Positions 1-10,636 are shown, counted from the first letter of the stretch. The stretch is 36,256 nucleotides of DNA from Actinomycetes bacterium (GCA_025964615.1 JAOPYM010000451.1:1-36256); one strand, 5' to 3'. The notes: generated by a model from the sequence alone, not told the origin. Numbers and translations: made by a program.

Positions 1-12
1 CCAGGAGGATGC

Positions 13-330
13 GTGGGAGTGACCGACTGCAACTGGGACGACGATGACGTCACCGCTGCGGAGAAGGCGCAACTGGCGTGGGACAAGGCGGTGGCCTCAA
101 TGGGCCGTCAGGACGCCCTGGCAGTGAACCTCATCGACGTGCGCCGGACCGTCAAGAAGATCGAGCGCAAGCAGAACGGCATGGCCCGGACCCTGGAGAA
201 GCACGACAGAAGGTTCGACGCCATGGACAGAAGGTTCGATGCCATGGACAACCGGTTCGATGCCATGGACAACAGGTTCGATGCCATGGAGGCGAAGGTG
301 GACCGGATCCTCGCCAAGCTCGACGCCTGA
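13..330 (+). CDS. Small hypothetical coiled-coil protein with RFDAMD heptad repeats
   Basis: ORF with AGGAGG at 3-8 upstream; GTG start at 13 (or 19); C-terminal heptads RRFDAMD/NRFDAMD. Confidence 0.7.
   Translation: MGVTDCNWDDDDVTAAEKAQLAWDKAVASMGRQDALAVNLIDVRRTVKKIERKQNGMARTLEKHDRRFDAMDRRFDAMDNRFDAMDNRFDAMEAKVDRILAKLDA
208..291 (+). repeat. Four tandem 21-bp repeats (agaaggttcgatgccatggac-like) encoding coiled-coil heptads
   Basis: Direct reading: units at 208-228, 229-249, 250-270, 271-291 with few substitutions. Confidence 0.95.
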
Positions 331-443
331 TCCAGGCCGCCGGTCCCGTCGGGGCCGGCGGCTCCGGCGTTATAGGGCGGCCCCGGAACGAGATCGCCGA
401 TAGTCTGACAGTTCGGTGTTTCCTGATCGGGAGGTCATCCGGA

Positions 444-2189
444 GTGGACCAGGCGTTCCAAGTCGATCTTCGTGGCGTGGTCGATCTGCTGAGCCGGCAT
501 CTCTACTCCAGCCCCAGGGTCTACCTCCGTGAGCTGCTGCAGAACGCGGTCGACGCCATCACCGCCCGCGCGGACGGCCCACGGGAGGTCCGCGTCGAGA
601 CCGGCGAGACCCTGCGCGTCCACGACAGCGGCATCGGCCTCACCGAGGACGAGGTACACCAGCTGCTCGCCACCATCGGGCGGTCGTCCAAGCGGGACGA
701 GCTCGGTTTCGCCAGGCATGACTTCCTCGGGCAGTTCGGGATCGGCCTGCTCTCGGCGTTCCTGGTGGCCGATGAGGTCGAGGTCGTCACCCGCTCCGCG
801 AGGGGCGGCGCCGCGGTCCGCTGGACCGGGTTCGCCGACGGCCGCTACCGGGTCGAGCCGGGCGAGCGCGACGAACCCGGCACCACGGTGACGATGACCG
901 CGCGCCACGGGGCTGCGGACTGGCTGACCCCGGCGACCGTGACCGAGCTGGCCAGGACGTACGGTTCGCTGCTGCCGATCGACCTCACCGTCGACGGCGA
1001 GAAGATCACCGGTGGCGGCCCGCCCTGGCAGGGCCCCTACGACGGTCCGGGCAGGCGGCGCAGGGCGCTTGAGGAGTACTGCCAGGAGCTGTACGGCTTC
1101 AAGCCGTTCGACGTGATCGACCTGGACGTACCGGAGGCCGGGCTGACCGGCGCGGCGTTCGTACTCCCGCAGCCGGTGACGCCGACCAGCAAGGCCGCTC
1201 ATCGGGTCTACCTGAAACGGATGCTGCTCGCCGAGGGGGTGCAGGGCCTGCTGCCCGAGTGGGCCTTCTTCGTGCGCTGCGTGGTCGACGCCGGTGAGCT
1301 GCGGCCCACCGCGAGCAGGGAGGCCCTCTATGAGGACGAGCTGCTCGAATCCACCCGGCGGGCGCTGGGCGAATGCCTCCGGCAGTGGCTGGTACGGCTG
1401 TCGGAGACCGATCCGGCGCGGCTGCGGGCGTTCCTGCGCCTGCACCAGCTGGGTGTGAAGGCGATGGCGGTGCATGACGACGACATGCTGCGGATCGTCG
1501 ACCGCTGGCTGGAGTACGACACGAGCTCGGGGCCCATGACCCTTGAGGAGTTCCGCAGGCGCCACCCGGATGGCCGGTTCACCGCCAGCGTCGACGAGTT
1601 CAGGCGGCTGTCGGCGGTGTCCGGCGCACAGGGCATCGGGCTGGTCAATGGTGGTTACGTCTATGACACCGAGATCATCGACCGGCTGCCCGTACTCGAT
1701 GAGGCGGCCGTGCTCCAGCGGCTCGACCCGGGTGAGCTGACCACCTGCTTCGGGGTGCTCGACCCGGCGGCGGAACTCGGCCTGCGCCCGTTCCTCGACC
1801 AGGCGCAGGGGGCCTTGGACGCACTCGGCTGCGAGGTCGTCGTCCGCGACTTCGACCCGGCCTCGCTGCCCGCGCTCTACCTGACCAGCCGTGCGTCCGA
1901 GCACCAGGCCGAGCTGGGACAGGCCAGGGATCTGGCCGACGACCTGTGGGCGGACGTGCTCGGGGCCCTGACCCAGGCCGTCGCGGCGGACCGGCCGCAG
2001 CTGGTGCTCAACCACCGCAATCCTCTGACCCGCAGGGTGACGTCGCTGACCGAGGAGGGCCTCGTCGAGGCTGCGGTCCAGGGCCTCTACGGGCAGGCGC
2101 TGCTGCTCGGGCACCACCCGCTGCGGGCCGCGGACACGGCCGTGCTCAACAGGTCCTTCCTCACCCTCCTCGACTGGGCGGTCTCATGA
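444..2189 (+). CDS. HSP90 family protein (HtpG-like GHKL ATPase)
   Basis: N-terminal VDLRGVVDLLSRHLYSSPRVYLRELLQNAVDAI, HDSGIGLTEDEV and GQFGIGLLSAFLVADEVEVV match Hsp90 ATP-binding motifs; GTG start at 444. Confidence 0.9.
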   Translation: MDQAFQVDLRGVVDLLSRHLYSSPRVYLRELLQNAVDAITARADGPREVRVETGETLRVHDSGIGLTEDEVHQLLATIGRSSKRDELGFARHDFLGQFGIGLLSAFLVADEVEVVTRSARGGAAVRWTGFADGRYRVEPGERDEPGTTVTMTARHGAADWLTPATVTELARTYGSLLPIDLTVDGEKITGGGPPWQGPYDGPGRRRRALEEYCQELYGFKPFDVIDLDVPEAGLTGAAFVLPQPVTPTSKAAHRVYLKRMLLAEGVQGLLPEWAFFVRCVVDAGELRPTASREALYEDELLESTRRALGECLRQWLVRLSETDPARLRAFLRLHQLGVKAMAVHDDDMLRIVDRWLEYDTSSGPMTLEEFRRRHPDGRFTASVDEFRRLSAVSGAQGIGLVNGGYVYDTEIIDRLPVLDEAAVLQRLDPGELTTCFGVLDPAAELGLRPFLDQAQGALDALGCEVVVRDFDPASLPALYLTSRASEHQAELGQARDLADDLWADVLGALTQAVAADRPQLVLNHRNPLTRRVTSLTEEGLVEAAVQGLYGQALLLGHHPLRAADTAVLNRSFLTLLDWAVS

Positions 2190-4864
2190 GCACCGTGTAC
2201 GAGCTGATGGGCCGTGCCGGGGAGCTCCCGTACGGCGAGGCCCGGACGCTGCTGGTGGAGGAGGCCCTGCGGACCGCCGAGACGGGCACAGACGACCTGC
2301 TGACCTTCCGGGTACGGCTCGAACTCCTCACCGCCTACACCCAGGGCGGCGAGCGGGCGAAGGCGTTCACCGCCTTCGCCCGCTGCCTCAGCGACTACGA
2401 CCGCGATCCGGGGGGCTTCGACCGCAGCGACGAGCATCTGCTCCTCTGGGCGTTCAAGGGCACGGTCAAGGCCCTGACCGAGTTCCCCGAGGTCCCGCTC
2501 GACCGTACCCGAGCCGTACTCGACGACATGGAGCGCAGGTTCCAGCTGGGCGGGCACGGGCTGCAGCCGGTTCACATGTGCCGCACCGTGGTGGCCCAGC
2601 ACGTGGGTGACACCACCGGCGCCGACGACTGGTACGGCCGGTGGCACGCCGCGCCGCGGACCGTGCTGTCGGACTGCGAGGGCTGTGACCCGGGGACCAT
2701 GGTGGGCTACCTGGCCTGGCGGGGACGCGACGCGGACGCGCTGACCCTCGCCGAGCCGGTCCTGCAGGGCCGGATGACCTGCATCGAACAGCCGCAGACG
2801 ATCCTCACCCAGCTGCTGCCCATCTTCCTGCGCGAGGGACGCCTCGCCGAGGCCGCCGACGCCCACCGGCGGGCCTACCGGGTACAGCGCACACGGATCG
2901 GCGAGCTGTGGTCGATCTCCGCGCACCTGGAGTTCTGCGCGCGCACCGGGAACGAGGCGCGCGGCCTGGAGATCCTCGAACGGCACCTGGACTGGCTGGA
3001 CCGGGCGCCGACGCCGCGCGACGGCATGCGCTTCGCCGCCGCGGGCGCGCTGGTGCTGCGCAGGCTGGCCGAGACCGGTCACGGCTCCCTGACGGTACGG
3101 CGCGGTGACACCGCGCTGCCGGCCGCCGGGCTGCGCGAGGAGCTCACGGCGCACGTTCTGGATCTCGCGTCGCGGTTCGACGCCCGCAACGGCACCTCCC
3201 ATCAGGGCGATCTGGTCCAGGGGGTGCTCGACGCCGAGCCGCTGGTCGACTATCTGCCGCTCACGCCGCACGCCAGGCGGCCGGCCCCGGCCCGTACCGC
3301 AGCCGAGGAGCAGGTGGAGGCCGCAGATCCCGATCTGCTGCTCGACGTGGCGGAGGAGCACTGGACCCGCCGTGAGTCGTCCGCCGCACTGGCGGCCTGG
3401 GCGCGTTTCGACGCGCTGGGGGCCGCGCCGACCACGCTGCGGACCGCCCGGCGGATGGACGGCACCGGGTTCGCCCTGGTGCTCGCGGGAGATCCGGAGG
3501 CCGCCGCCGGGGAGTGGCGGCGGGCCGCCGGCCTGTACGCCTCGGTTCCCGACGAGGAACGCAGGCAGTCGGCGCTGAGCCGGGTCGGGGTCCTGCTGTG
3601 CCAGCTCGGCGAGCCCGGCGAGGGCCTGGTGCTGCTCGAGGTGGCGCTGACCTGGCTGGAGGCCCACGCGCTGCGCCGGCGTCGTGCGCTGTCGGCCAGG
3701 TTCCGGCTTGCCACGGCCTACACCGGTACGGGCCGCAGTGGCGAAGCGCTGGCGTTGCTCGACGAGGCCGCCCCCGACGGCGTGGAGGACATCGCCGACG
3801 TCGAACTGGAGCGGGCCCGGGTGCTGTTGCAGGCGGGCGGCCGTGAGGCCGAGGTCGAGGCGGCCCTCCGGCTGGCCCTGACCGGCTACCGGCAGGTCGG
3901 CCCGGCAGGGCCCCGCGCCGAGACGGCACTGCTGCTCGGGCAGCTGCTCGGCGCCGAGCCCGTTGAGCCGTCTGCCGAGTCGCCTGGTGGGTCGCCTGCT
4001 GGGTCGCCTGCTGGGTCGCCCGGTGACGAGCTGGGCGAGCTGCTCACCGAGGCGGTGGTGTACGCGCCCGCCGACGCCCCTGGGCTGCGTGCGGCCGCGC
4101 ACGCGATCCGCGGCGGGTGGCAGCTTTCGGCGGGGGAGGCCGGGCAGGCGGTGGAGGACCTCATCGAGGCCGTCGCCGGATTCACCGCGATGGGGGCGTA
4201 CGAACAGGCCGCCAACATCCGGCAGGACCTGTCCACCGCGTACCTGCAGTCCGGCCGCGCCCTTGAGGCCGCCGAGGCCGCCGAGGAGGCCATTCCCGTC
4301 CTCGTCGAGCTGGGCGATCTGGAGCATGCCCGGCGCTGCCGGTACGTGCTGGCGGAGGCCCAGCGTGAGCTCGGCGAGACCGAGGCGGCCGCGGGTACGT
4401 TCACCGGTCTGGCCCATGACGAGCGGGCCGACAACCCCGGGGTGGCCGCGCAGTTCTTCGAGGCCGCCGGCGATCTGCTCAGCGGGCTCGACAAGGACGC
4501 GCTGGCGGCCGAGCGGTTCGCCGCCGCGGCCGACGCGTTCACCGTGGCGGGGGACCGGCGCGGATCGGTGGAGTGCCGCCGCCGCCAGGCGATGTGCCTG
4601 CACTGGAGCGGGCGGGCCGAGGCCGGACTGGTGGTCATGGGCACCGCCAGGGAGGCGCTGTCCGGTCTTGCCGCGGACGAGCCCACACTGACCTGGGAGA
4701 CCGCCCTGATCGATTTTGACGAGGCTCGCATCCTGGTCGCGCTGCGCCGCCGCAATGACGCCCTGGCCCGGGTCGAGGAGGCCATCGCCGGCTTCGACCG
4801 CTTGGGCCAGCACGCGGCAGCCGAAGCCGCCCGAACCCTCCGCACCGACATCCTCGCCACCTGA
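2186..4864 (+). CDS. Large tetratricopeptide-repeat (TPR)-like helical protein
   Basis: Ala/Leu/Glu-rich helical repeats (e.g. AANIRQDLSTAYLQSGRALEAAEAAEEAIPVLVELGDLEHARRCRYVLAEAQRELGE); ATGA overlap with upstream Hsp90 gene. Confidence 0.85.
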   Translation: MSTVYELMGRAGELPYGEARTLLVEEALRTAETGTDDLLTFRVRLELLTAYTQGGERAKAFTAFARCLSDYDRDPGGFDRSDEHLLLWAFKGTVKALTEFPEVPLDRTRAVLDDMERRFQLGGHGLQPVHMCRTVVAQHVGDTTGADDWYGRWHAAPRTVLSDCEGCDPGTMVGYLAWRGRDADALTLAEPVLQGRMTCIEQPQTILTQLLPIFLREGRLAEAADAHRRAYRVQRTRIGELWSISAHLEFCARTGNEARGLEILERHLDWLDRAPTPRDGMRFAAAGALVLRRLAETGHGSLTVRRGDTALPAAGLREELTAHVLDLASRFDARNGTSHQGDLVQGVLDAEPLVDYLPLTPHARRPAPARTAAEEQVEAADPDLLLDVAEEHWTRRESSAALAAWARFDALGAAPTTLRTARRMDGTGFALVLAGDPEAAAGEWRRAAGLYASVPDEERRQSALSRVGVLLCQLGEPGEGLVLLEVALTWLEAHALRRRRALSARFRLATAYTGTGRSGEALALLDEAAPDGVEDIADVELERARVLLQAGGREAEVEAALRLALTGYRQVGPAGPRAETALLLGQLLGAEPVEPSAESPGGSPAGSPAGSPGDELGELLTEAVVYAPADAPGLRAAAHAIRGGWQLSAGEAGQAVEDLIEAVAGFTAMGAYEQAANIRQDLSTAYLQSGRALEAAEAAEEAIPVLVELGDLEHARRCRYVLAEAQRELGETEAAAGTFTGLAHDERADNPGVAAQFFEAAGDLLSGLDKDALAAERFAAAADAFTVAGDRRGSVECRRRQAMCLHWSGRAEAGLVVMGTAREALSGLAADEPTLTWETALIDFDEARILVALRRRNDALARVEEAIAGFDRLGQHAAAEAARTLRTDILAT
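3977..4024 (+). repeat. Four imperfect 12-bp tandem repeats (gggtcgcctgct) encoding a (GSPA)n-like linker
   Basis: Direct reading; encodes ESPGGSPAGSPAGSPG inside the TPR protein. Confidence 0.9.
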
Positions 4865-4890
4865 CCCAACACTCTCCGTAACCTTCCAAT

Positions 4891-4956
4891 CCGTTGACTC
4901 GTGGCGTTTGCCGCACCGCTTACCAGAACAGTGCGGGAAACGCCACCAGTCAACGG
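4891..4956. repeat. Dispersed palindromic element, copy 1 (intergenic)
   Basis: CCGTTGACTCGTGGCGTTTGCCGCAC-CGCTTACCAGAACA-GTGCGGGAAACGCCACCAGTCAACGG; arms pair at 24 of 26 positions. Confidence 0.97.
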
Positions 4957-5062
4957 AGGGGGTGACCGTTGGTGACGGATAGGATTCGCACCGTACGTGG
5001 GACTCGGAGTGGGCTGTGGCTTGGCGCCCGGCGCTCCCTTTCGGCCGGGGTGGTCTTTCTCA

Positions 5063-6037
5063 GTGCGTCGCATCGTCGCGATCGTCGGTTGTCTTGTCAT
5101 CGGCATGTTCTTCACAGCGGGGCCCGTCCGGGCGGGCGCACCCGTCCCCGAACCGGGTGGGGCCGACGTGTCCGCCGGCCAGGAGCAGGCGGGGCAGGAC
5201 GGGGCGCGGGGGGATCAGGCGGAGGCGGATCTTTCGGTGGCGATGTCGGCTTCGCCGGGGCGGGCACGGGCGGGTGCGGCGCTCGTCTACACGATCACGC
5301 TGCGGAACAACGGCCCGGCGCCGGCGCGCGACATCTCCTTCGTGGACCGGCTGCCGGCGGGGACCGCCGTCATCGGGATGGACCCGCCGGACTGTGCGGA
5401 GGCGCGCGGTGTGGTCCGCTGCAGGGTGCGCACCGTGCGGGCGGGCGAGTCCATGTCCGTACGGGTCGTGGTCCTGGTAGAGCCATCCGCCTCGGGAACG
5501 CTGACCAGTGCGGCACGGGTGGCCGCGCGGACGCCCGACCCGGTCCCGGGCAACGACCAGGCGAGTACGGCCACGCCGCTGCTGCCGGGCACCGATCTGG
5601 CGGTCAGGCTGGCCGGGCCCCGCGAAACCGAGCCCGGCGGGCTGCTCAGACTGACGGCCAGGGTCGTCAACCGGGGGCCGAGGACGGCGTCCGGTGTGCG
5701 GCTCGCGGTGGGCGCGCACGGCTCCCGGCTGCTGGCCGCCACCGGCGGCGCCTGCCGCCTCGGCCGTCCCCCGGCCGCCCCTGAAGCGGCGGTGCGGACG
5801 TCTTCCCGGTACGGGGCCGGGCCTGGCAGGCGGAGCTTCGCCGGGTGCAGGCTCGGGACCCTCAGGCCCGGAGAGTCCAGGACGGTACGGCTCCTGGTCC
5901 GGATGGGCCGCCGGCCGGCCGAGGTGGCCGTCGCGGTCTCACCGGACCTGGGGGACCCCAGGCCCGGCGACAACACCGGCCTGGCCCGCGTGCGGATCAG
6001 CCGAGGCGGCGGGCCCCCGGGGCGGGTAGAGCCGTGA
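5063..6037 (+). CDS. Secreted DUF11-type (conserved repeat) domain protein
   Basis: Signal peptide VRRIVAIVGCLVIGMFFTAGPVRA; ADLSVAMSASPGRARAGAALVYTITLRNNGPAPARDISFVDRLPAG is typical DUF11; GTG 5063 likely start (ORF extends to 4997). Confidence 0.8.
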   Translation: MRRIVAIVGCLVIGMFFTAGPVRAGAPVPEPGGADVSAGQEQAGQDGARGDQAEADLSVAMSASPGRARAGAALVYTITLRNNGPAPARDISFVDRLPAGTAVIGMDPPDCAEARGVVRCRVRTVRAGESMSVRVVVLVEPSASGTLTSAARVAARTPDPVPGNDQASTATPLLPGTDLAVRLAGPRETEPGGLLRLTARVVNRGPRTASGVRLAVGAHGSRLLAATGGACRLGRPPAAPEAAVRTSSRYGAGPGRRSFAGCRLGTLRPGESRTVRLLVRMGRRPAEVAVAVSPDLGDPRPGDNTGLARVRISRGGGPPGRVEP

Positions 6038-7148
6038 GGTAGGCGGGGGCGGCCCAGCCCCGGGACAGGAACGCGGAGGTCACCGCCTCCCGCACCTGGG
6101 GCACGCGGTCAAGGGGGACCAGGGTGATCACCGAACCGCCGAAGCCGCCGCCGACCATCCGGCCGCCCCGGGCCCCGGCGGCCAGCGCCGTGGCGACGGC
6201 CACGTCGGCCTCCGGCCAGGAGACCTCGAACTGGTCGCGCAGGGACAGATGCGAGGCCGTCAGAAGTGCGCCGACCTCGGCCACCGCCCCGGCCCGCAGC
6301 AGCCCGACGACCGCCTCCACCCGGTGGTTCTCGGTGACCACGTGCTGTACCCGGCGGCGCAGCACCGGGTCGGGCAGCGCGGCCAGTGCGCCCGCCAGGT
6401 CCTTGACGTCCCTGAGCGCCGGCACACCGAGCAGTCGCGCCGCCTCCTCGCACGCGGCCCGCCGCGAGGCGTACTCCCCGTCGACCAGCGAGTGCACCGC
6501 CCTGGTGTCGATCACCAGCACTGTGAACGCGCCGAGGGCGAGCGGGATCTGCGAGGACAGCCCGCTGCGGCAGTCGAGCAGCAGGGCGTGATCCTCCTTA
6601 CAGAGCATGGACGCCGACTGGTCCAGGATCCCGCAGGGCATCCCCACGAAGCCGTTCTCGGCCCGCTGCGCGGCACGGGCCAGTTCCAGACCCGGCAGGC
6701 CGAGCCCGAAGAGATCGTTGACGGCGAGCGCCGTCGCGCACTCCAGGGCGGCCGACGACGAGAGGCCCGCGCCCTGCGGCAGATCCGAGTCGTACAGGAG
6801 CGAGATCCCGCCGACCGGGTGGCCCGCGTTCCGGAGCGCCCACAGGACCCCGGCCGGATAGGCGGCCCAGCCGGAGACGGAGCCGGGCTCCAGGGCGGAG
6901 AGGGAGACGAAGGCGGGCGACTCGATCGCCTGCAGGGACCGCAGTTCGAGCAGGTCATCGTCGCGGCGCGACGCCGCCACCGACACACCCTGCGCGATGG
7001 CGAACGGCAGCACGAGGCCGTCGTTGTAGTCGGTGTGCTCACCGATCAGGTTGATCCGGCCGGGCGCGTGCCAGACGCCCGACGGCCGCCGGGCGTAGGC
7101 CTCGGCGAAGGTCTCCGCGACGGTCGATGCGGTCGATGAGGCGGTCAC
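5997..7148 (-). CDS. galK: Galactokinase
   Basis: [38 protein letters not shown] and [16 protein letters not shown] signatures. Confidence 0.97.
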   Translation of the reverse strand: MTASSTASTVAETFAEAYARRPSGVWHAPGRINLIGEHTDYNDGLVLPFAIAQGVSVAASRRDDDLLELRSLQAIESPAFVSLSALEPGSVSGWAAYPAGVLWALRNAGHPVGGISLLYDSDLPQGAGLSSSAALECATALAVNDLFGLGLPGLELARAAQRAENGFVGMPCGILDQSASMLCKEDHALLLDCRSGLSSQIPLALGAFTVLVIDTRAVHSLVDGEYASRRAACEEAARLLGVPALRDVKDLAGALAALPDPVLRRRVQHVVTENHRVEAVVGLLRAGAVAEVGALLTASHLSLRDQFEVSWPEADVAVATALAAGARGGRMVGGGFGGSVITLVPLDRVPQVREAVTSAFLSRGWAAPAYLTALPAPGARRLG

Positions 7149-8092
7149 TGGAGGAACGCCCAGGCGTCGGCGACCATCGCATGCAGGTCACGGGACGGCT
7201 TCCAGCCCAGCGCGGCCTGGATCTTGGCGGAGGAGGCGACGAGCACCGCCGGATCGCCGGTCCGCCGCGGCGAGGTCACCACCGGGATGGGGTGACCGGT
7301 CACCGCCCGGCAGACGCCGACCACCTCGGCGACCGACGAGCCGTCCCCGCTGCCCAGGTTGTAGATCTCGTGCGTGCCGGGCCGGCAGGAGCCGAGGGCG
7401 AGCAGGTGCGCGGCGGCCAGGTCGGCCACGTGAATGTAGTCGCGGATACAGGTCCCGTCCGGCGTCGGATAGTCGTCGCCGAAGAGGCTCACCGACTCGC
7501 GGGCTCCCCGGGCGACGGCCAGCACGTTCGGGATGAGGTGCGTCTCGACGGCGTGCCGCTCGCCGTAGGGCCCGCAGGCCCCGGCCACGTTGAAGTACCG
7601 CAGCGACACCGCGCCCAGGCCGTGCAGGGCGGCGAACGAGGTGAGACAGGTGTCGATGGCGAGCTTGGAGGCGCCGTACGGGTTGGTCGGGCGGGTCGGG
7701 TCGGTCTCCATGATCGGGGTCGACTCCGGCTCGCCGTAGGTCGCCGCGGTGGAGGAGAAGACGATCCGCGAGACCCCGCTGATCCGCATCGCGTCGAGCA
7801 GCGCCAGCGTCTCGCCCAGGTTCTTGTCCCAGTACAGCCCCGGCTGCTGCACCGACTCGCCGACCAGCGACTTGGCGGCGAAGTGCAGCACCGCGTCGAA
7901 GCCGCCCCCGTCCAGTACGGGCCGGGCCGACGACCGCAGCGTGCCCTGGACCAGCGTCGCCCCGGCGGGGACGGCGTCCGCGTGCCCGGTGGACATGTCG
8001 TCGACCACCACGACCTCATGATCCGCCGCGAGCAACTGGGCGGTGACAACGCTTCCGATGTATCCGGCGCCACCGGTGACGAGCAACTTCAA
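7145..8092 (-). CDS. galE: UDP-glucose 4-epimerase
   Basis: [37 protein letters not shown] start 8092 behind GGAGG; stop overlaps galK GTG (GTGA). Confidence 0.95.
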   Translation of the reverse strand: MKLLVTGGAGYIGSVVTAQLLAADHEVVVVDDMSTGHADAVPAGATLVQGTLRSSARPVLDGGGFDAVLHFAAKSLVGESVQQPGLYWDKNLGETLALLDAMRISGVSRIVFSSTAATYGEPESTPIMETDPTRPTNPYGASKLAIDTCLTSFAALHGLGAVSLRYFNVAGACGPYGERHAVETHLIPNVLAVARGARESVSLFGDDYPTPDGTCIRDYIHVADLAAAHLLALGSCRPGTHEIYNLGSGDGSSVAEVVGVCRAVTGHPIPVVTSPRRTGDPAVLVASSAKIQAALGWKPSRDLHAMVADAWAFLQ

Positions 8093-8183
8093 AACGATGC
8101 CTCCGTAGGTTCGGGACCGGTCCCAGGTTATCGGGCCGGTGCCGGGCCTGGTGAGCGCCAAGGAACGGTAGGCTCACGAGACT

Positions 8184-8222
8184 ATGAACGACCCGGCCAG
8201 TAGTCAGGCCGCCCCACGGTGA
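8184..8222 (+). other. Candidate 12-codon upstream ORF (MNDPASSQAAPR) whose TGA overlaps the GTG of the next gene
   Basis: ATGAACGACCCGGCCAGTAGTCAGGCCGCCCCACGGTGA; TAGGCT -10-like hexamer just upstream. Confidence 0.35.
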
Positions 8223-9586
8223 ACCAGACCCTGTGGAGCGCGGCCATCGTCTTGGCGCTCATCCTCATCGAAGGACTGTTCGTCGCCGCCGAGATCTCTC
8301 TCGTGTCCCTCCGGGAGAGCCAGCTCGGCAACCTCGGCGGCCGTCGCGGCGCCGCCGTGCGCCGTCTGGTCAGCGACCCCAACCGGTTCCTGGCGGTGGT
8401 GCAGATCGGTGTGACGCTGACCGCACTGCTCTCCAGCGCGTACGGCGCCATCACCCTGTCGGCGACGGCCAGGATGGCGCTCGTCCGGCACACCGGAATG
8501 CACCCGGGACTCGCTGGCTTCATCGGTGTCGTCGGTGTCACCCTGGCCATCTCCTACGTCACCCTGGTCATCGGCGAGCTCGCCCCCAAGCGGATCGGGT
8601 TGCAGCGGGCGCAGGGCATCGCGCTGATCGTGGCGCCGTTCCTGGACCGGATGGCTTCGATCTCCCGCCCGGTCATCTGGCTGCTCTCGCACTCCACCAA
8701 CCTGGTCGTACGGATGCTGGGGGGCGATCCGAACACCAGCCGGGAGGAGATCACGGCGGAGGAGGTACGGTCGCTGGTCGCCGGCAACATGCAGATCACC
8801 GCCGACGAGCGCAAGCTCATCAAGGAGGTCTTCGCCGCCGGGGAGCGCCAGCTGCGCGAGGTCCTGGTGCCGCGTACCGAGGTGGAGTTCCTGGACGCGG
8901 CCACGCCGCTGTTCAAGGCGGCGCGGCTGGCGGCGGGCAGCCCGCACTCGCGGTTCCCGGTCTACCGCGACTCGCACGACGAGGTGATCGGCTTCGTGCA
9001 CGTCCGTGACCTGCTCGACCCGGCGTACTCGGGCCGCTCGGCCCCGGTCGCGGAGGTCGTACGCCCGGTCAAGTACCTGCCCGCGAGTAAGCGGGTGCTG
9101 ACGGTCATGTCGGAGATGCGCCGCGAGGGCCATCACCTGGCGATCGTGGTGGACGAATACGGGGGTACGGCCGGCATCGTCACCCTCGAGGACCTGGTCG
9201 AGGAACTGATCGGGGACATCAGGGACGAGTACGACGTGGAGGACGCCCAGGCCCGCAGGCTGCAGGGCGGCGCCGTCGAGGTCGACGGGCTGCTCAACCT
9301 GGACGCCTTCGAGACCGAGACCGGGATCGAGCTGCCCGAGGGGCCGTACGAGACCGTCGCCGGCCACGTGGTCGCGGTGCTCGGCCACGTGCCCGACGTG
9401 GGGGAGACGGTGGACGTGCCAGGTCACCGGCTGGCGATCATCGAGATGGACGGGCGCCGGGTGGCCCGGGTGCGGGTGACGCCGGTCAGCACCCCGCCGG
9501 CGCCGGAGATCACGCCTGAGGCCGCACCCGCGCCGCCTCCCGAGGGCGAGGTGCCGGGGGACGTCACACCGGACGCGCAGACCTGA
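8219..9586 (+). CDS. Hemolysin/CorC family membrane protein with CNNM (DUF21) and CBS domains
   Basis: EGLFVAAEISLVSLRES, VTLVIGELAPKRIGLQ, MREVLVPRTEVEFLD-type region, HHLAIVVDEYGGTAGIVTLEDLVEELIGDI. Confidence 0.95.
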   Translation: MNQTLWSAAIVLALILIEGLFVAAEISLVSLRESQLGNLGGRRGAAVRRLVSDPNRFLAVVQIGVTLTALLSSAYGAITLSATARMALVRHTGMHPGLAGFIGVVGVTLAISYVTLVIGELAPKRIGLQRAQGIALIVAPFLDRMASISRPVIWLLSHSTNLVVRMLGGDPNTSREEITAEEVRSLVAGNMQITADERKLIKEVFAAGERQLREVLVPRTEVEFLDAATPLFKAARLAAGSPHSRFPVYRDSHDEVIGFVHVRDLLDPAYSGRSAPVAEVVRPVKYLPASKRVLTVMSEMRREGHHLAIVVDEYGGTAGIVTLEDLVEELIGDIRDEYDVEDAQARRLQGGAVEVDGLLNLDAFETETGIELPEGPYETVAGHVVAVLGHVPDVGETVDVPGHRLAIIEMDGRRVARVRVTPVSTPPAPEITPEAAPAPPPEGEVPGDVTPDAQT

Positions 9587-9598
9587 GAGAATCGGCTG

Positions 9599-10636
9599 GT
9601 GACCATGTCGACACCGAGGGTCCTGTCCGGGATCCAGCCCACCGCTGACTCCTTCCACCTGGGCAACTACCTGGGTGCGCTCCGGCAGTGGGTGGCGTTG
9701 CAGGACGATCACGAGGCGTTCTACTGCGTCGTCGACCTGCATGCGATCACCGTCGAGCAGGCCCCGGAGCTGCTCCGCCGCCGTACCAAGCTGGCCACCG
9801 CCCAGTTGCTCGCGATGGGCGTGGACCCCGAGCGCAGCGCCCTGTTCGTGCAGAGTCACGTGCGCGAGCACAGCGAGCTGGCCTGGATCCTCAGCTGCAT
9901 CACCGGGTTCGGCGAGGCCGGCCGGATGACCCAGTTCAAGGACAAGTCCACCAAGCAGGGGTCGGCGGCGACGAGCGTCGGCCTGTTCACGTACCCGATC
10001 CTGCAGGCCGCCGACATTCTGCTCTACACACCATCACCGGGTGAGCACGCACCGCCGTTCCAGGTGCCGGTCGGCGAGGATCAGCGGCAGCACCTGGAGC
10101 TCACCAGGACCCTGGCCCAGCGGTTCAACCACCGCTACGGCGACACCTTCGTCGTGCCCGAGGCGTACATCCTGAAGAACACCGCGAAGATCACCGACCT
10201 GCAGGAGCCGACGGCCAAGATGTCCAAGTCGGCGTCCTCGCCCGCGGGCATCGTGGACGTCATGGAGGCCCCCGGCCCGCTGCGGAAGAAGTTCATGCGC
10301 GCCGTCACCGACACCGGCACCGAGATCAAGGCGGACCTGGAGGGCAAGCCAGGGATCACCAACCTGCTCGCCATCATGGCGGCGCTGGACCACTCGAACG
10401 TGCCGGAGCTGGAGCAGCGCTACGCGGGGCAGGGTTACGGGCAGCTCAAGAAGGACCTCGCCGAGCTCGTCATGGACACGTTCACGCCGATCAGGGAGCG
10501 TACCGAGGCGCTGCTCGCCGACGACAGGCAGCTTGAGGCGATCCTCGCCCAGGGCGCCGGTAAGGCACGCGGGGTGGCCGCGCAGACCATGGAGGTCGTG
10601 CGCGATCGGGTGGGGTTCCTTGGACGTGCCGGCTGA
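9599..10636 (+). CDS. trpS: Tryptophanyl-tRNA synthetase
   Basis: [42 protein letters not shown] motif; alternative ATG at 9605. Confidence 0.97.
   Translation: MTMSTPRVLSGIQPTADSFHLGNYLGALRQWVALQDDHEAFYCVVDLHAITVEQAPELLRRRTKLATAQLLAMGVDPERSALFVQSHVREHSELAWILSCITGFGEAGRMTQFKDKSTKQGSAATSVGLFTYPILQAADILLYTPSPGEHAPPFQVPVGEDQRQHLELTRTLAQRFNHRYGDTFVVPEAYILKNTAKITDLQEPTAKMSKSASSPAGIVDVMEAPGPLRKKFMRAVTDTGTEIKADLEGKPGITNLLAIMAALDHSNVPELEQRYAGQGYGQLKKDLAELVMDTFTPIRERTEALLADDRQLEAILAQGAGKARGVAAQTMEVVRDRVGFLGRAG

Noticed and set aside
435-2117. 560-aa minus-strand ORF
   Set aside because: Antisense to the Hsp90-family gene, no recognisable domain.
2087-4813. 908-aa minus-strand ORF
   Set aside because: Antisense to the TPR gene; low-complexity Arg/Gly/Gln-rich translation typical of spurious ORFs in high-GC DNA.
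8204-9871. 555-aa minus-strand ORF
   Set aside because: Antisense to the CBS-domain gene and trpS start; His/Asp/Arg-rich spurious translation.
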